Shown here: positions 37,316-47,477 of the stretch, piece after piece
Numbering within the stretch: position 1 is the first letter of the stretch
How the letters are laid out: every line of letters begins with the position of its first letter
DNA from: Gelatoporia subvermispora B
Taxonomy: Eukaryota; Basidiomycota; Agaricomycetes; Polyporales; Gelatoporiaceae
Reading direction: 5' to 3'
Assembly (NCBI GenBank): GCA_000320605.2
Contig: KB445794.1
Coordinates: 1,972,475 to 2,036,474, forward strand
DNA: 64,000 nt
The notes under the pieces: model-generated
Told to the model about the DNA's origin: nothing
What the model saw: only the letters and a program-made list of their open reading frames with translations
The model's database searches: none
Position numbers and translations under genes: made by a program

Positions 37316-39219
37316 CGGGTCATACTAGTTTAGATCTAATACTAATGGTGGATGTATTTGTGAGGCGCGGCTCTACTGACGCCATGTATTCGAGTGACGA
37401 GCACTTCTGTCGGACGAGCGACCTCCGAGACGGCTTTTGCGAGGATGGGTCTCGTTTACCCTGTCGCTATAGTGTGGTCAATTTACCCCTACTAGTACAT
37501 AGTGTGTTGGTTTAAAGCTGTCCAACGGCGCCATTCAGTTGAGGGACGCTAAGTATAACTAAACACGGATCGAGCAAAATGACGCGAAGTCTATCGAGGT
37601 GGTCCCGCCAGATAAGACGTACAAGTGGCGATAGCATGCGTCAAGATATGACGACCACAAGGGGAGAAGAAACTAAGCTTCGGCGAAAGGTCTTTGAGCA
37701 ATAACAGCAGCTATAATCTCGAGCGCAGGCTTCTTGAAACCTTGTCTAGAAGCATTTGTAGCTCGAACCTCTGATAGATATTTACCAACAGTCCGATGTT
37801 TCACGGCCTCAGATGAGCATCCTATGATTGTATCATAACATCTCGCTAATTTCCGGCATTCTCATTTTCCTTCCGGTGATAGGATGTAGTGTGTCCGACC
37901 CTCGCGACGCCAGCAGATGTCAGTGCGCACAGTTGTACGATTATAATACATGGCGATGAACTTTGCCGTACACAACGGGTCGTCTGTATACGAATTGCGG
38001 GATGCGGACTATGGTGCTGCGGCGTGATGTTGCTCGGGAAGCGCGTCATTGCGGGACTCGCGGGGAACTGGAAACGCAGATAATCTGTTCGATCAGCTCG
38101 CTGTGGTCAATCTGATACACTGGCAGCTTCGTTCAACCGATAGAATCACTACAGAGAATAGATAACGGTGATCGAGTCCACATTACTGTATGGGTCACCT
38201 CTATGCGAGAAATAGCACCCGGAGCATGGCGCTTGATGTTGCTCGGGGAACGGGTCGTCGCGGGGGAGTACTCGGAGCCAGAGAATATGTTCTGCGATGG
38301 CTCTGCTTCCATGGAGCGCGGTGCCAACGTGGCATGAACATCACCCGATGTAACTGTAAATACTTCGTTGACGTGCAGCATACCGAGCGCTACAGCTGTC
38401 GACCTGGATGTAATGATGTGGCTGAGCACGCCGTTCGGGAATATATCACTCCCCAGTGCAGTCGGGAAGAATTGAGGACAATCGAGAGTGCGAAAACGAG
38501 GCGAAGGTGTTATTGTGAACGTGTAGCTCGCGAGGCGGGCCTCGCGGAGACGGAAGCAGATGGCGGGGGCGTGGCGGGGCGGCACGTGGTGTGCCGGCTG
38601 AGGCTGGCGTGTGCGCGCCCGATTCCCATCGGGGAGTCCTCGCGCTTCTGGCACTGGCTCTGCGCCAGCCTTGCCACCTCCCGTCACTCTTCTTCCCATC
38701 CTCCCGATACCATCTTTCCCTTTCCCCCTCACCCCGACGCCCTCGACCACAGCCAGGTCGTTTTCTTTCTTCGTGTTGTAAGATATCCTTCACCATCGCG
38801 ACCCGCCCTCCCCGCCTCCTTCATAGCCACACCATCTCGGGCAGCCTCCTTCTGCTCTCGGACTGTGTCAGACAGCATCCGAGGCTCTTCCTGCTGCGCT
38901 GGTTCGTGAAAATCTGCCCTGAATCTATCCTCGACGCTCAGTTCTCGTCTGATCGTGCTTGCGGTGCCTCGTCTATTGTTGTCGCTCCAGCATCTCCAGT
39001 AAGCAATCTACCACTTTTCTCAATCACTGTCAATCAGCATCTGACCAGCTTCCGACTGCACAGGTTAGTGTATGCGTCTCTATCGACCAACTTTTACTGA
39101 TTTCATCCTATCCTGCTATACCTCACCACTCTGTTCGTTTCATCTATCCACTCGCTATTCGCGTCCCGCTTCCACCGCGCGTACCGTCCAGGCGACCTGT
39201 AATCTAGCTTCTCGCCGCC
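37316..39219. other. Long intergenic region and promoter of the LUFS gene
   Basis: About 1.9 kb with no recognised gene. Overlapping frames of about 205-239 codons at 38133-38909 on opposite strands have no domain and no supporting exon pattern. Two stretches around 38026-38065 and 38231-38270 resemble each other (both contain GATGTTGCTCGGG). The last 600 bases are CT-rich and probably form the promoter and a long 5' UTR of the next gene. Confidence 0.5.
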
Positions 39220-42077
39220 ATGGCTTCCGGATCGACAAATAGCACTGCGGATGGCCCCCCAGATCAAAAGCCGCCACCATCGCCTACACTTTCCTGGGAC
39301 GGCGACAGAATGTGCGCCACACTCGCCCGTCGCACTCCGATATGCCTGCCTTACGCGTCTTTCCTGCAGGTTTAACATCTATATCCATGACTATTGTCAG
39401 AAGCGCGGTTTCACGAGGACAGCTCGCGCATTGCGAGACGAGTCTGGGATCAGCGCAGACGCCGTACCGCCCATCAACGCAAAGCAGGGACTTTTGTTCG
39501 AGTGAGTGGTGACGGACAAAAGCGTGCGACATCATTTCATGTGCTCGGTAGGTGGTGGAGCGTATTTTGGGTCCTATTTACAGCAAAGAGCAATGGAACG
39601 GGGTCAGAAGATGCGATGCTCTACACACAGGTGAGCTGCTCTCTGTTTTACCTGGACGGGCGGCCTAATCTCCCGCGATAGCACCAAGCTGCCCAGGCAG
39701 CAGCACGACAATCACAAGCACGACCGCCGCAGGGCGTACCACCGACACAACCGCCACCACAACGGGGCTATGTAAACGGGACTGCTCCGCGACCAGGCGC
39801 ACCGCCGGGCTCGCTGCCGAACGGGGTCGGCCCACATGCACTGTCAGGCGCCCAAGCGCCTGCACAGAACGGTGTGCCCGGCGGCGTTCCCTACCCCGGT
39901 GCCCCCGCGCAACCGAACGGCCTCCCCGGTTCGTCCGACGCCCCACCACCCCCCGGGCTTGCCCCAGCGCCGGGCCAGATGCCAGGTATGGCGCAGCAGC
40001 AGCTGGCACCCGGTCAGCGCGCAGGCGGGCCCCCGCCACGTGCCCCGAATGGCGCGCCGAACTTTCAGTCGCCGACGATGGCGCACTCGCCGCATAACAC
40101 CGGCGGCCCGCCGCAGCCAGCGCCCGGGGCAGGAATGGGCGGGCCCGTGGGCAGCTCGCAGCCGCTCACGCAGATCGGGCGCGGCATGCTGCCACCGAAC
40201 GGGCCTGGGCATGGGCCGGGACCGCAGGGCCAGCAACACCCATTGGGACCGCACCAGACACCGCAGTCGGGGTTCCAGACGCTCGGGCGGTCACCGAGCT
40301 CGGCAGAGTCGCCCGGGCATGCGCCAGGGATGATGCACGCGCAGAGTCCGTCGCTTAGGGCGGCGATGACGCCGCAGATGCAGAGCCAGAACATCGAGCA
40401 AGTGCTGCAAGAGCTCGCCAAGGTCCCGCAGCAGCTCGGTCAGCTCAAGGCGGAACTGGGTATTGGTGACAAAGACGTATCCGCGCTGACGATGGAAGAG
40501 AAGGTGCGTCTTGCGTTCTCGGGACTGCGCGTGGGCGTGTCTGGCTGACGCGAGCCGGGTAGTCACGAATATATCATCACCACATGAATAAGCGGAGACA
40601 GAGCCAGATGGGCATGCCGCAGATGAGGCCAGGGCAGCCGGGTATGAATAACGCAGCCGCGGGCCCGTCGGGAGCGAACCAGATGCAGCAGCTGCCTCAG
40701 CAACGCATTCCTCAGATGCCGCCCGGGATGCCTCAGCACCCGCAACAGCAAGCCGCGCAGCAACAAGCGCAAGCGCAGGCTCAGGCTCAAGCGCAGGCTC
40801 AGGCTCAAGCGCAGGCTCAGGCCCAAGGGCAAGCGCAGGCTCAAGGCCAACATCAGCAACAGCAGGGGCCGGGTGGGCCGCACCAGCCACAACATCCACA
40901 GCAGCAGGCGCAACAGCAGCGCGGAAACAAGCGAGCAAGCACTTCGCCAGGGCAGGAGGTATGGACCAGTGTTTTGTAGTGTCTCTCGTGAAGGCTGATT
41001 GCGGATCTACGTAGCATGAAACATTACCGCGCAATGACTCGTCCCCGCCCGACCGCAAACGCATGCGTCGGTCACCTGCGGGACCAGAGGCGCCCCAGCC
41101 GCCGCCCATGACGCCGCTGGCCCAATTCCCACACGGGCCTCCGCAAGGCGGACCGCAGAATGTCCCTCCGAACATGATGGGTCGCCCGATGTCTTTCCTT
41201 GGGCCTCAGAATGTGCCACAGGGTCCACCGGGCATGCAGATGCAGATGGGCACACCTCACATGCCGAACGCGATGAGTCCGGCCATGATGAACCCGCCCG
41301 CACCGGGAATGATGACGCCGCAGATGACCCCGGCTCAGGTGAGTCGTGCGTACTCCATTTAGACGTGCGAAGGCTAAGCGACTCGGCGCGCAGATTCAGC
41401 AGGTGCAGCGCGAGCAACAATATCGCCAGTCGATGCAATCGATGCACCAGCTACACAAGAACAATGCGATGCAGCACGGCGGGCTAGGGAACCCAATGCC
41501 GGGTACCAACGCTACCTCGCCTGCCGGGCCCGATGGCTCGTTCGACGGCTCGCAGTTGCGCCCCGGCACCGCGCAGTTTGCAGGCCCGCCACAGCACCGC
41601 ATGGGCCAGAACAAGCCAACGGGAATGATGCCACCGCCGTCGCCCTCAATAAAGAAGGATGGCGCGGACGGGAACGTGAATGGCAGAGTGGACACGTCGC
41701 CGAGGAACGCGGCAGCAGGCATTGGGCAGGGGCAGCCACAAGGCCAGGGCCCGGGTCAGCCACAGGCTCAAGGTCAAGGTCAGGGACAAGGTCAGGGCGC
41801 GCCAGGCACTGCGCCGCCGACGCCGAGCGCATCGGGCCAGAGTACCATGACGGCGCCGTCGCCAGGCGCGCTGATGAGCGCGCCGCCGGCGAGCCAGTCG
41901 GTCCCGCCACCTGCCGCGGATCCGCTTGGGAACGGGTTCTTCCCCGACGGCTTCATCTCGTCGGTCGCGTCGACGCTGGACGACTTTGATCCGAGCATCT
42001 TCCGCCCCGACGGCGACCTCAACTTCGAGCGCGACTTTGGCGAGTGGTTCAATCCCGACAACGCCGCGATGCAGTGA
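39220..42077 (+). CDS. LUFS/LisH-domain transcription regulator (Flo8/SSDP-like)
   Basis: A multi-exon gene for a large Pro/Gly/Gln-rich nuclear protein. The N-terminus is a LUFS domain: a LisH dimerisation helix pair (MFNIYIHDYCQKRGFTRTAR, ALRDESGI) followed by PPINAKQGLLFEWWSVFWVL and FTAKSNG, the signature shared by LEUNIG, Flo8 and SSDP. Four short exons rebuild it exactly, for example GA/G across the intron before TGGTGGAGC. The rest is low complexity: Pro/Gly/Gln runs, an (Ala-Gln) tract at 40765-40850 and Gly-Gln repeats near 41750. A conserved acidic C-terminal box follows, FFPDGFISSVASTLDDFDPS and FERDFGEWFNPDNA, probably an activation domain. Flo8/Som1/SomA proteins control adhesion, filamentation and development downstream of PKA in fungi; a similar role here is inference. 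Start: GCCGCCATGG context at 39220. Confidence 0.88.
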
Positions 42078-43215
42078 CTCCATGCGCCACCCGCGAACTA
42101 CCCGCGAACGAACGGATCTTGCCTGTTGTTGGACTATGTTTGATGTGTGTCTTGCTACTTGCTGCTGCCCTGCTCTCCGTCCTGCGCGCCTTATCTTACC
42201 TCCGCGCGCCCGCTGTATTTATGCCCAAAATCTCTTCGCGGTACCTGTGTGTCTTTTACTAGATTCCCCGTTCGTTCCGTCGATTCCTCGCTGTCGTTGC
42301 GCCGGCTCCGCGCCGCCCGCCCGTTGTCGTCCCGTGTCGCCGTTACGTACCTTTATCTTACTTACCCCCGCCTCATCTTGCTCGTGCGTGTTCCATAGCC
42401 GTGTATTTGGTACCAATGCAGTGTCTGGACGGAATCAATCCTTATCTCTTTCTTTTCTCTGCTTGGTCTGATCTCGCGACGAATGTGCACCGTCGGGCGC
42501 CGGCGCTGCCCCACATTCGCTCCCAGGCTGCGCGGGGTACGTGCGCGGAGCTTCGCGGGAGCGGACGGGGATCTGGCCAGCTCCAGCGAAGTCTATCGGG
42601 TCGGGATCTGCGAGAGTGGGCCCGGATCTGGGGCCCGTTCGGGATATTTCTGGACAATTTCCCGCGCGGCCGAGTCCCCGCCAGGATCAGTCGACGTCCG
42701 TCCCTACTGTGGCTCACCGCCGTCCTGGGTTACTGCCGCTTAAAGCGTATCGAGAATGGACTGATCGCCTGGACCTGCGCGTGTTCAAGTGCTACTATAA
42801 AGCGAATTTTGCACAACGACTTGTCGACGCCGTATGCCTAATCCTAATGATACCGGCGAACCGCGTATGGCGTCTAACGTCATGTCCAGTATTCCAAACT
42901 GTTGGATCGTTTGGGCATAAACAGGATAGGGAGGGGGGATGTCGTTTGGAACCTCTCCTGGATCCATAGTTATGGGATGCACGAGGCCCCCTGCGACATT
43001 TGACACACTACAGTGGGTCCGTATTTTTCGAAGTTAGGACCATTCGCTCATTAATCATTGTTGCGAGATCGTAACGTGTATATATCAGGTTGTGTCATAT
43101 TTCGAGCCCACCCAAGTCGTAGTCAATGACTATTAATTACTCTTCATGTACAACTGCACAGATCGATGCACAAACCAATACATAGCATCGTCCCAATTAC
43201 AGGCATTCTAGTCAT
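42078..43215. other. 3' region of the LUFS gene and intergenic DNA
   Basis: The first 300 bases are CT-rich 3' UTR-like sequence. A 146-codon plus-strand frame (42401-42841) and its shadows have no domain and no exon logic. No repeats or RNA genes recognised. Confidence 0.5.
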
Positions 43216-43680
43216 CTACTCGATCGATTGATATCGCCACCGCTCGTGCAATTCTCTCTCCGACTTCTCTTCCATCTGTTGCTCCCTCGGGCTCTTCTCT
43301 TCCTCTCCCTGACGAGTGTGCCCCCCGGAGAGCATGAGCTGAAGAAGGTGAAGTAGCTCTCTGGCATTCGGCTTCCCTGGAGGACGCCGCATGGCCCCAA
43401 TTTCTTTCCCCTGTGCTCGTTGCTTGCTTCTCCTCGTCTCCCTGCCAAGAGCGCTTCCGTTTCGTTCGTTCACGCTGGCTGGAGAAAACAATCTAGAACC
43501 AAGCTTTTCGTAGCTCGTCCATGGAACCATGGGCACCGCAGATTCTAAGAGCTGCCTCGCCATAAGACTACGCAAAGAGAGTCTGAGTAGACCACTCGTG
43601 CTCCCTGCTGGGTTTATGCAGGCGTCGGTTGTGAGAAAAGCCAACTTGCGTAGAGGCTCCATAACGAAACGCGGGGTCAA
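43216..43680 (-). CDS. Possible small hypothetical protein, unrecognised
   Basis: A 154-codon minus-strand frame starting MTPRFVMEPLRKLAFLTTDA, with a mixed middle and a strongly charged C-terminal third (GEEEKSPREQQMEEKSERE). There is no known domain, signal peptide or membrane segment. It lies alone in gene-poor DNA. It could be a real lineage-specific gene, or chance. Listed because it is the only isolated single-frame candidate in this stretch. Confidence 0.2.
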   Translation of the reverse strand: MTPRFVMEPLRKLAFLTTDACINPAGSTSGLLRLSLRSLMARQLLESAVPMVPWTSYEKLGSRLFSPASVNERNGSALGRETRRSKQRAQGKEIGAMRRPPGKPNARELLHLLQLMLSGGHTRQGEEEKSPREQQMEEKSERELHERWRYQSIE

Positions 43681-44501
43681 AGACTTGCATGTAATAGCCA
43701 GGAAGGTTCGGTGAGCAATGCGTTGTGTTCATAGGAATATCAGGACCTCATGACCGAATTTCGTTAAATGAATAGGAAAAGAGTGTGCTGCCATAACGTA
43801 CCGGCAGGACGGCTAGTTTCGAGCTAGAAAGCCTATGGGTGAACAGATTCAAGGGGGGGGGCAATTACTGATGTCGTGGACACCGATAATGCAAGGCTTA
43901 TTATCTATTGCTCGCTTTTCTGCCACGTTCTCTGGATTACTACGGGGTCCGAGCCTGTCAATCAAAGAACAGGCCCAGACTGGCAGAAAATGAGATGCAT
44001 GCGCCATACCTCGTTCCCTAGCGACAGCGGGATGATATGTGTGCAACTTCACAACATTCGAGGTTATAAATGGGCTAAATAACGCAGCGTCGATCTCATG
44101 CGAGGATGTCGCTCCTGAGATTCGTACAGTCGCTTCCATCAGATGAAGGCAAAGCCGAGTCTCGCTCTGCGTTTAGATCACAAGGCGAAGGTAGTGCTGT
44201 ATGGTGCCAGTAATAACATGTCGACTGGGTGAGATCAACGCAGTCAGAAGTACTGAAGTCGATAGCAGGGCTGTCGGGGTTCGGCGTGTAGAGTGCCTGC
44301 GGAGCCGTTCACAGAAAGTGCAACACATGCCAGCCGTCAGAGAGGATAGGATGAGAAGTGCCCGAACTCAGAGACGAGAATGCGAAGTGCTGGCTTCCAG
44401 GCGGACTCTCCAGACGTAGAGGGCGGAAAGAGAAAGAGGGCGCCCATACTATGGCAGACATATCATGACATGATTAATTTTGCTGTTCATACCTCTCGAG
44501 T

Positions 44502-44538
44502 GTGCCAAAATATACGTCAGCGTGCCAAAATATACGTC
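44502..44538. repeat. 17-bp tandem duplication, 20-bp period
   Basis: GTGCCAAAATATACGTC occurs at 44502-44518 and again at 44522-44538, separated by three bases. The copies are identical. Two copies only; no gene overlaps. Confidence 0.9.
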
Positions 44539-44937
44539 CAAACTTCCCAGGACCCCTGAAATAGACACATGAGTGAGCAATATAGAAAGAAACACGCTGC
44601 TATAACAATTTTGCATTTTATACCGCGTATGAAAAAACACGCTCGTGTAATGCGACAAAAACATCCACCACCATTAGCCACACCATTTACACGTTGAACA
44701 TCACTGTTCGCTTTATACGTTGTTCATAAATTACAGAGCCAACCTGAGAGAGAAGAATTTGACGGCGCGGAAGCATCGAGTATCTGGCAAGTGAGAAGGT
44801 TGTGGCTGCCAGCCACAGTGTGTAAAGTGGTGACGTTCAGTATACACCGGCGCGTATAATTGTAAAGAGTAGCGTCAATTTCACCTACCCTCAGGTAGTG
44901 TGATTTTTCAATGCCTAGAACAAGCGTGTATTTTATG

Positions 44938-44957
44938 TTTGTCCACATGTGGACAAA
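44938..44957. repeat. Perfect 20-bp palindrome
   Basis: TTTGTCCACATGTGGACAAA equals its own reverse complement and has CACATGTG at its centre, a possible dimeric factor site. It lies in non-coding DNA, with two CACGTG boxes 50-85 bases to the right. Confidence 0.9.
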
Positions 44958-45558
44958 TTCCGTAGCACTCCTATGGTGCGTATATTTTACTGGGTCACCA
45001 CTATGCACGTGTAATTCGAACACGTGTACAAATCTATATATGTCATGATATATCGCCCATACAACAGCGTCGGAATGAGCCTCAGCATAATTTGACTGCT
45101 CTGGCGAGCTGGGCATTTGCGTCTCCGACTGGCTGAGATAAGGTGGAAGATATCATTGCCTGGGTCGACCATAGTCGACAAAGGCGACGGGCGTAGCTGC
45201 GGTTGCCTCTAACTGCCTGCTGTGGCTGCTGCATCCTTCATGCTCAGTGTTGATGCCGTCAAGACAGAAAGGGAAGGAACTCGATGCATCGATGCCTGCA
45301 TGCCGTACCACGTGTATCCGCTGCATCCCTCGGATGAGCTCTTTCTTGCGATAGATCATAGCGCTGGTATGTTGGGAATCGAGACCGTCGCATGCTTGTC
45401 ACGGATAATGCCCAGCGCATGCCCGCTGTCGCGCTCTTGCCATCACGCGCCTGTACAGACGCAGGGAATCCTGTCATAGTTGGAACATATATCCACTGAT
45501 CCGCCATAATGGGAAGAGGATAGTCACCAATTACCACAAACGCAGAAAACGCCGCCCG

Positions 45559-45600
45559 TGAACCGGAGATTGTACACGTGTTTGGCGGAGCTCCGGTTCA
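45559..45600. repeat. Inverted repeat with E-box in the loop
   Basis: TGAACCGGAG (45559-45568) and CTCCGGTTCA (45591-45600) are exact inverted copies with a 22-nt spacer that contains CACGTG (45575-45580). The pair could form a hairpin, or be paired Zn2Cys6-type half-sites (CGG/CCG cores) around an E-box. Confidence 0.85.
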
Positions 45601-45843
45601 TCTGCACGAAAGCATGCTCGAGAGCAGACCTTTTAAATTGTTGGAATTTTCAGCCTTGGACAGATTATTGATGTGTATAGAAGACGAAGGTGACCAGAAA
45701 GGATGCAACCGAAAGCAAATCGACGTTATCGTACAGTAGATTGACTAGTGAGGGGTAGGTAATTGCGCGATTGACATAGTACAGATGATCGTGGACGTCG
45801 TGATTCTCGTCATAAACAGGCGTGATCATGGATCAGGACAATG

Positions 45844-46802
45844 TTACTCTGGCGAGGGTGAGGGCGGGAGCGAGCGAACTCTCCGTTCACGATGGCGCCT
45901 GATAGCCGCAACGCCCAGTGCAACCAAAAGAACTCCAAGGACGGCACCTAAGACCTCTGCCGCGATGTCCCCGCTGGTCTGGCCGCCACGGGCAACGATA
46001 CGCGCTGTCGGCGATGATACCGGAGAAGAAGAGAACGAAATGCTCGACAGCGTTGTGGATGGCGGGAGCGCTAAGGACGTGAAAGGCGACGTGCTTCGCA
46101 GAGTGAGTGGCGAGAAGCTAGCGAGGAGATGATCGTGTGAGCTCAAGACTCGACTTACTTGTTCGAAGCCGTAGTGATTGTGATCGAATCGATATCGAGC
46201 CGTGCTGCCAGGCCCTCCGTCACGATGTAGGTGATCGCCAGCGTCGTCGGCTTGTCTGCGGGGAGCCCGACGGCCGAGACGAGCCCCGCGGAGGTGTTCA
46301 CTTGGGTCGTGATGGAAACGAGCGGGTCCGTCGTGGAAAGGCTGATGTTGGCGACTGCGGTCGAGAGCGAAGAAGTGCGAATATAAACAGCGGTCCCTGT
46401 GTAGTTGAGTTGGTGAGCCTCGATCATCTCGATCGCGCTAAGTGGAGCATGCGATGAATCTTACCTTGGAAAGTCAGGAAGACCTGAGGTATGATGTCCC
46501 CGCCTGCAGCGGTCGGCCCAGCGGTAGATGCGACAGTACCATTGAAGGCTTTCGGCTCGGACACAGTCTGCCTGAGAGGTGCGCAATCTTACCGCCTGGT
46601 AGCATCTAGAACTCGGCGCTGCTCACCAGGGACTATTGCATAAACCGTCAGAACTGATCGTCGCATTGCACGCCGGTGGACTGTACGACAGCTCCGGCGC
46701 TGTGTTATCGATCGTGATGTTGACCTGAGCGAACGCGGGGAGCAGCAGGGAGGACCAGCCCAGGAGGAGACACCACCGCCGCAGCAAAAATCGATGCTGC
46801 AT
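45844..46802 (-). CDS. Secreted-entry type I membrane protein, unknown function
   Basis: Minus-strand, four exons. It starts MQHRFLLRRWCLLLGWSSLL, a clear signal peptide (RR, then a Leu/Trp core, likely cleaved after AFA). The ectodomain has several N-glycosylation sequons (NIT, NAT, NGT, NIS, NTS), a Cys pair (CNATISSDGLC) and a beta-rich repeat-like stretch (TTDPLVSITTQVNTSAGLVS). A Ser/Thr/Pro-rich stalk follows, then one membrane helix, EVLGAVLGVLLVALGVAAI, and a short basic cytosolic tail (RRHRERRVRS) ending at 45844. Such proteins in agaricomycetes are of unknown function; a cell-wall or signalling role is inference. It is divergent from another single-pass membrane protein at 47478, sharing a promoter with GATA-type sites. 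Confidence 0.78.
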
Positions 46803-47477
46803 GGCCGGCCGTGGTGGAGGGCGCGATCATGATCAGTGCGGGGTGAGGCGGGTGATATGCGCGGCGCACGCAGCGGCCACGCTCTGTCTTCCGAGACCAT
46901 GACAACCCGGGACGTTCGAACTAACGCCGGCTGACCAGCAGACCTGGAATTCGAGTGCCAAATGGAGCACCTCACAGCCAGAGGCTGAGGCCATCAGCAT
47001 CATTGTTGGACGAAGCACGGACAAGAAAAGAACGAATGAGGATAGCATGACAGGTAGTACCTGGCAGGATCATCTGGGTGGGACAGGATGGGCAGCAGCC
47101 ACCGCCTCGCCTCGCCTTGCTCGCAGCGGAACTCGCCCGCCGGCACTCTCGGATCGGCGGGGGCGCCAAGACTTATCAGTAGTTATCAGCAGTTATCCCG
47201 GCTGGATAAGTCCCCTTGCGGTCGCGATGCAAGCCGAAACTGATTTTGCTTCCGACAAGCCATGGAAACCACCACGTATGGGCATGATCTAGACCTAATC
47301 AGGCACGGGACCAGGTCAAACACCTCCCTCTCATCCTTCGCTTCGTCCTCGTCCTCCCCGTCGCGACCTGTGAGTTTGCCTCCACTTCCTCCGGGAAGCC
47401 CCCACTTTCTTTTCACCACACGTTCTTTCGTCCAACTTGGTGTCTCGAGAAAAGTAAAAATCCCAAATTTCGCGAGA
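46803..47477. promoter_or_regulatory. Divergent promoter with cluster of four GATA sites (47173-47209)
   Basis: A 675-base gap between two divergent membrane-protein genes. Three TTATC boxes repeat every 10 bases (TTATCAGTAG, TTATCAGCAG, TTATCCCGGC) and are followed by GGATAAG, giving four GATA cores in 37 bases, about 270 bases before the plus-strand ATG. This arrangement would suit a GATA zinc-finger factor (nitrogen, iron or light control in fungi). Confidence 0.5.

Larger units (their letters stand above)
43681..45843. other. AT-rich non-coding region with palindromes
   Basis: More than 2 kb without a supportable gene. It has a run of nine G near 43853-43861, a 17-bp tandem duplication at 44502-44538, a perfect 20-bp palindrome at 44938-44957, two CACGTGTA copies near 45006-45028 and a 10-bp-arm hairpin at 45559-45600. 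Base composition is clearly lower in GC than the flanking genes. It could be a regulatory block or decayed DNA. Confidence 0.5.

Noticed and set aside
38133..38909. Overlapping frames of about 205 codons (minus) and 239 codons (plus)
   Set aside because: They face each other over the same bases, neither has a known domain, and the right part is the CT-rich promoter of the LUFS gene.
40291..41175. 294-codon minus-strand frame
   Set aside because: Antisense of the Gln/Ala/Pro-rich LUFS protein; the repeat tract keeps several frames open.
42401..42841. 146-codon frame after the LUFS gene
   Set aside because: No domain, irregular codon use, and it lies in 3' UTR-like sequence.
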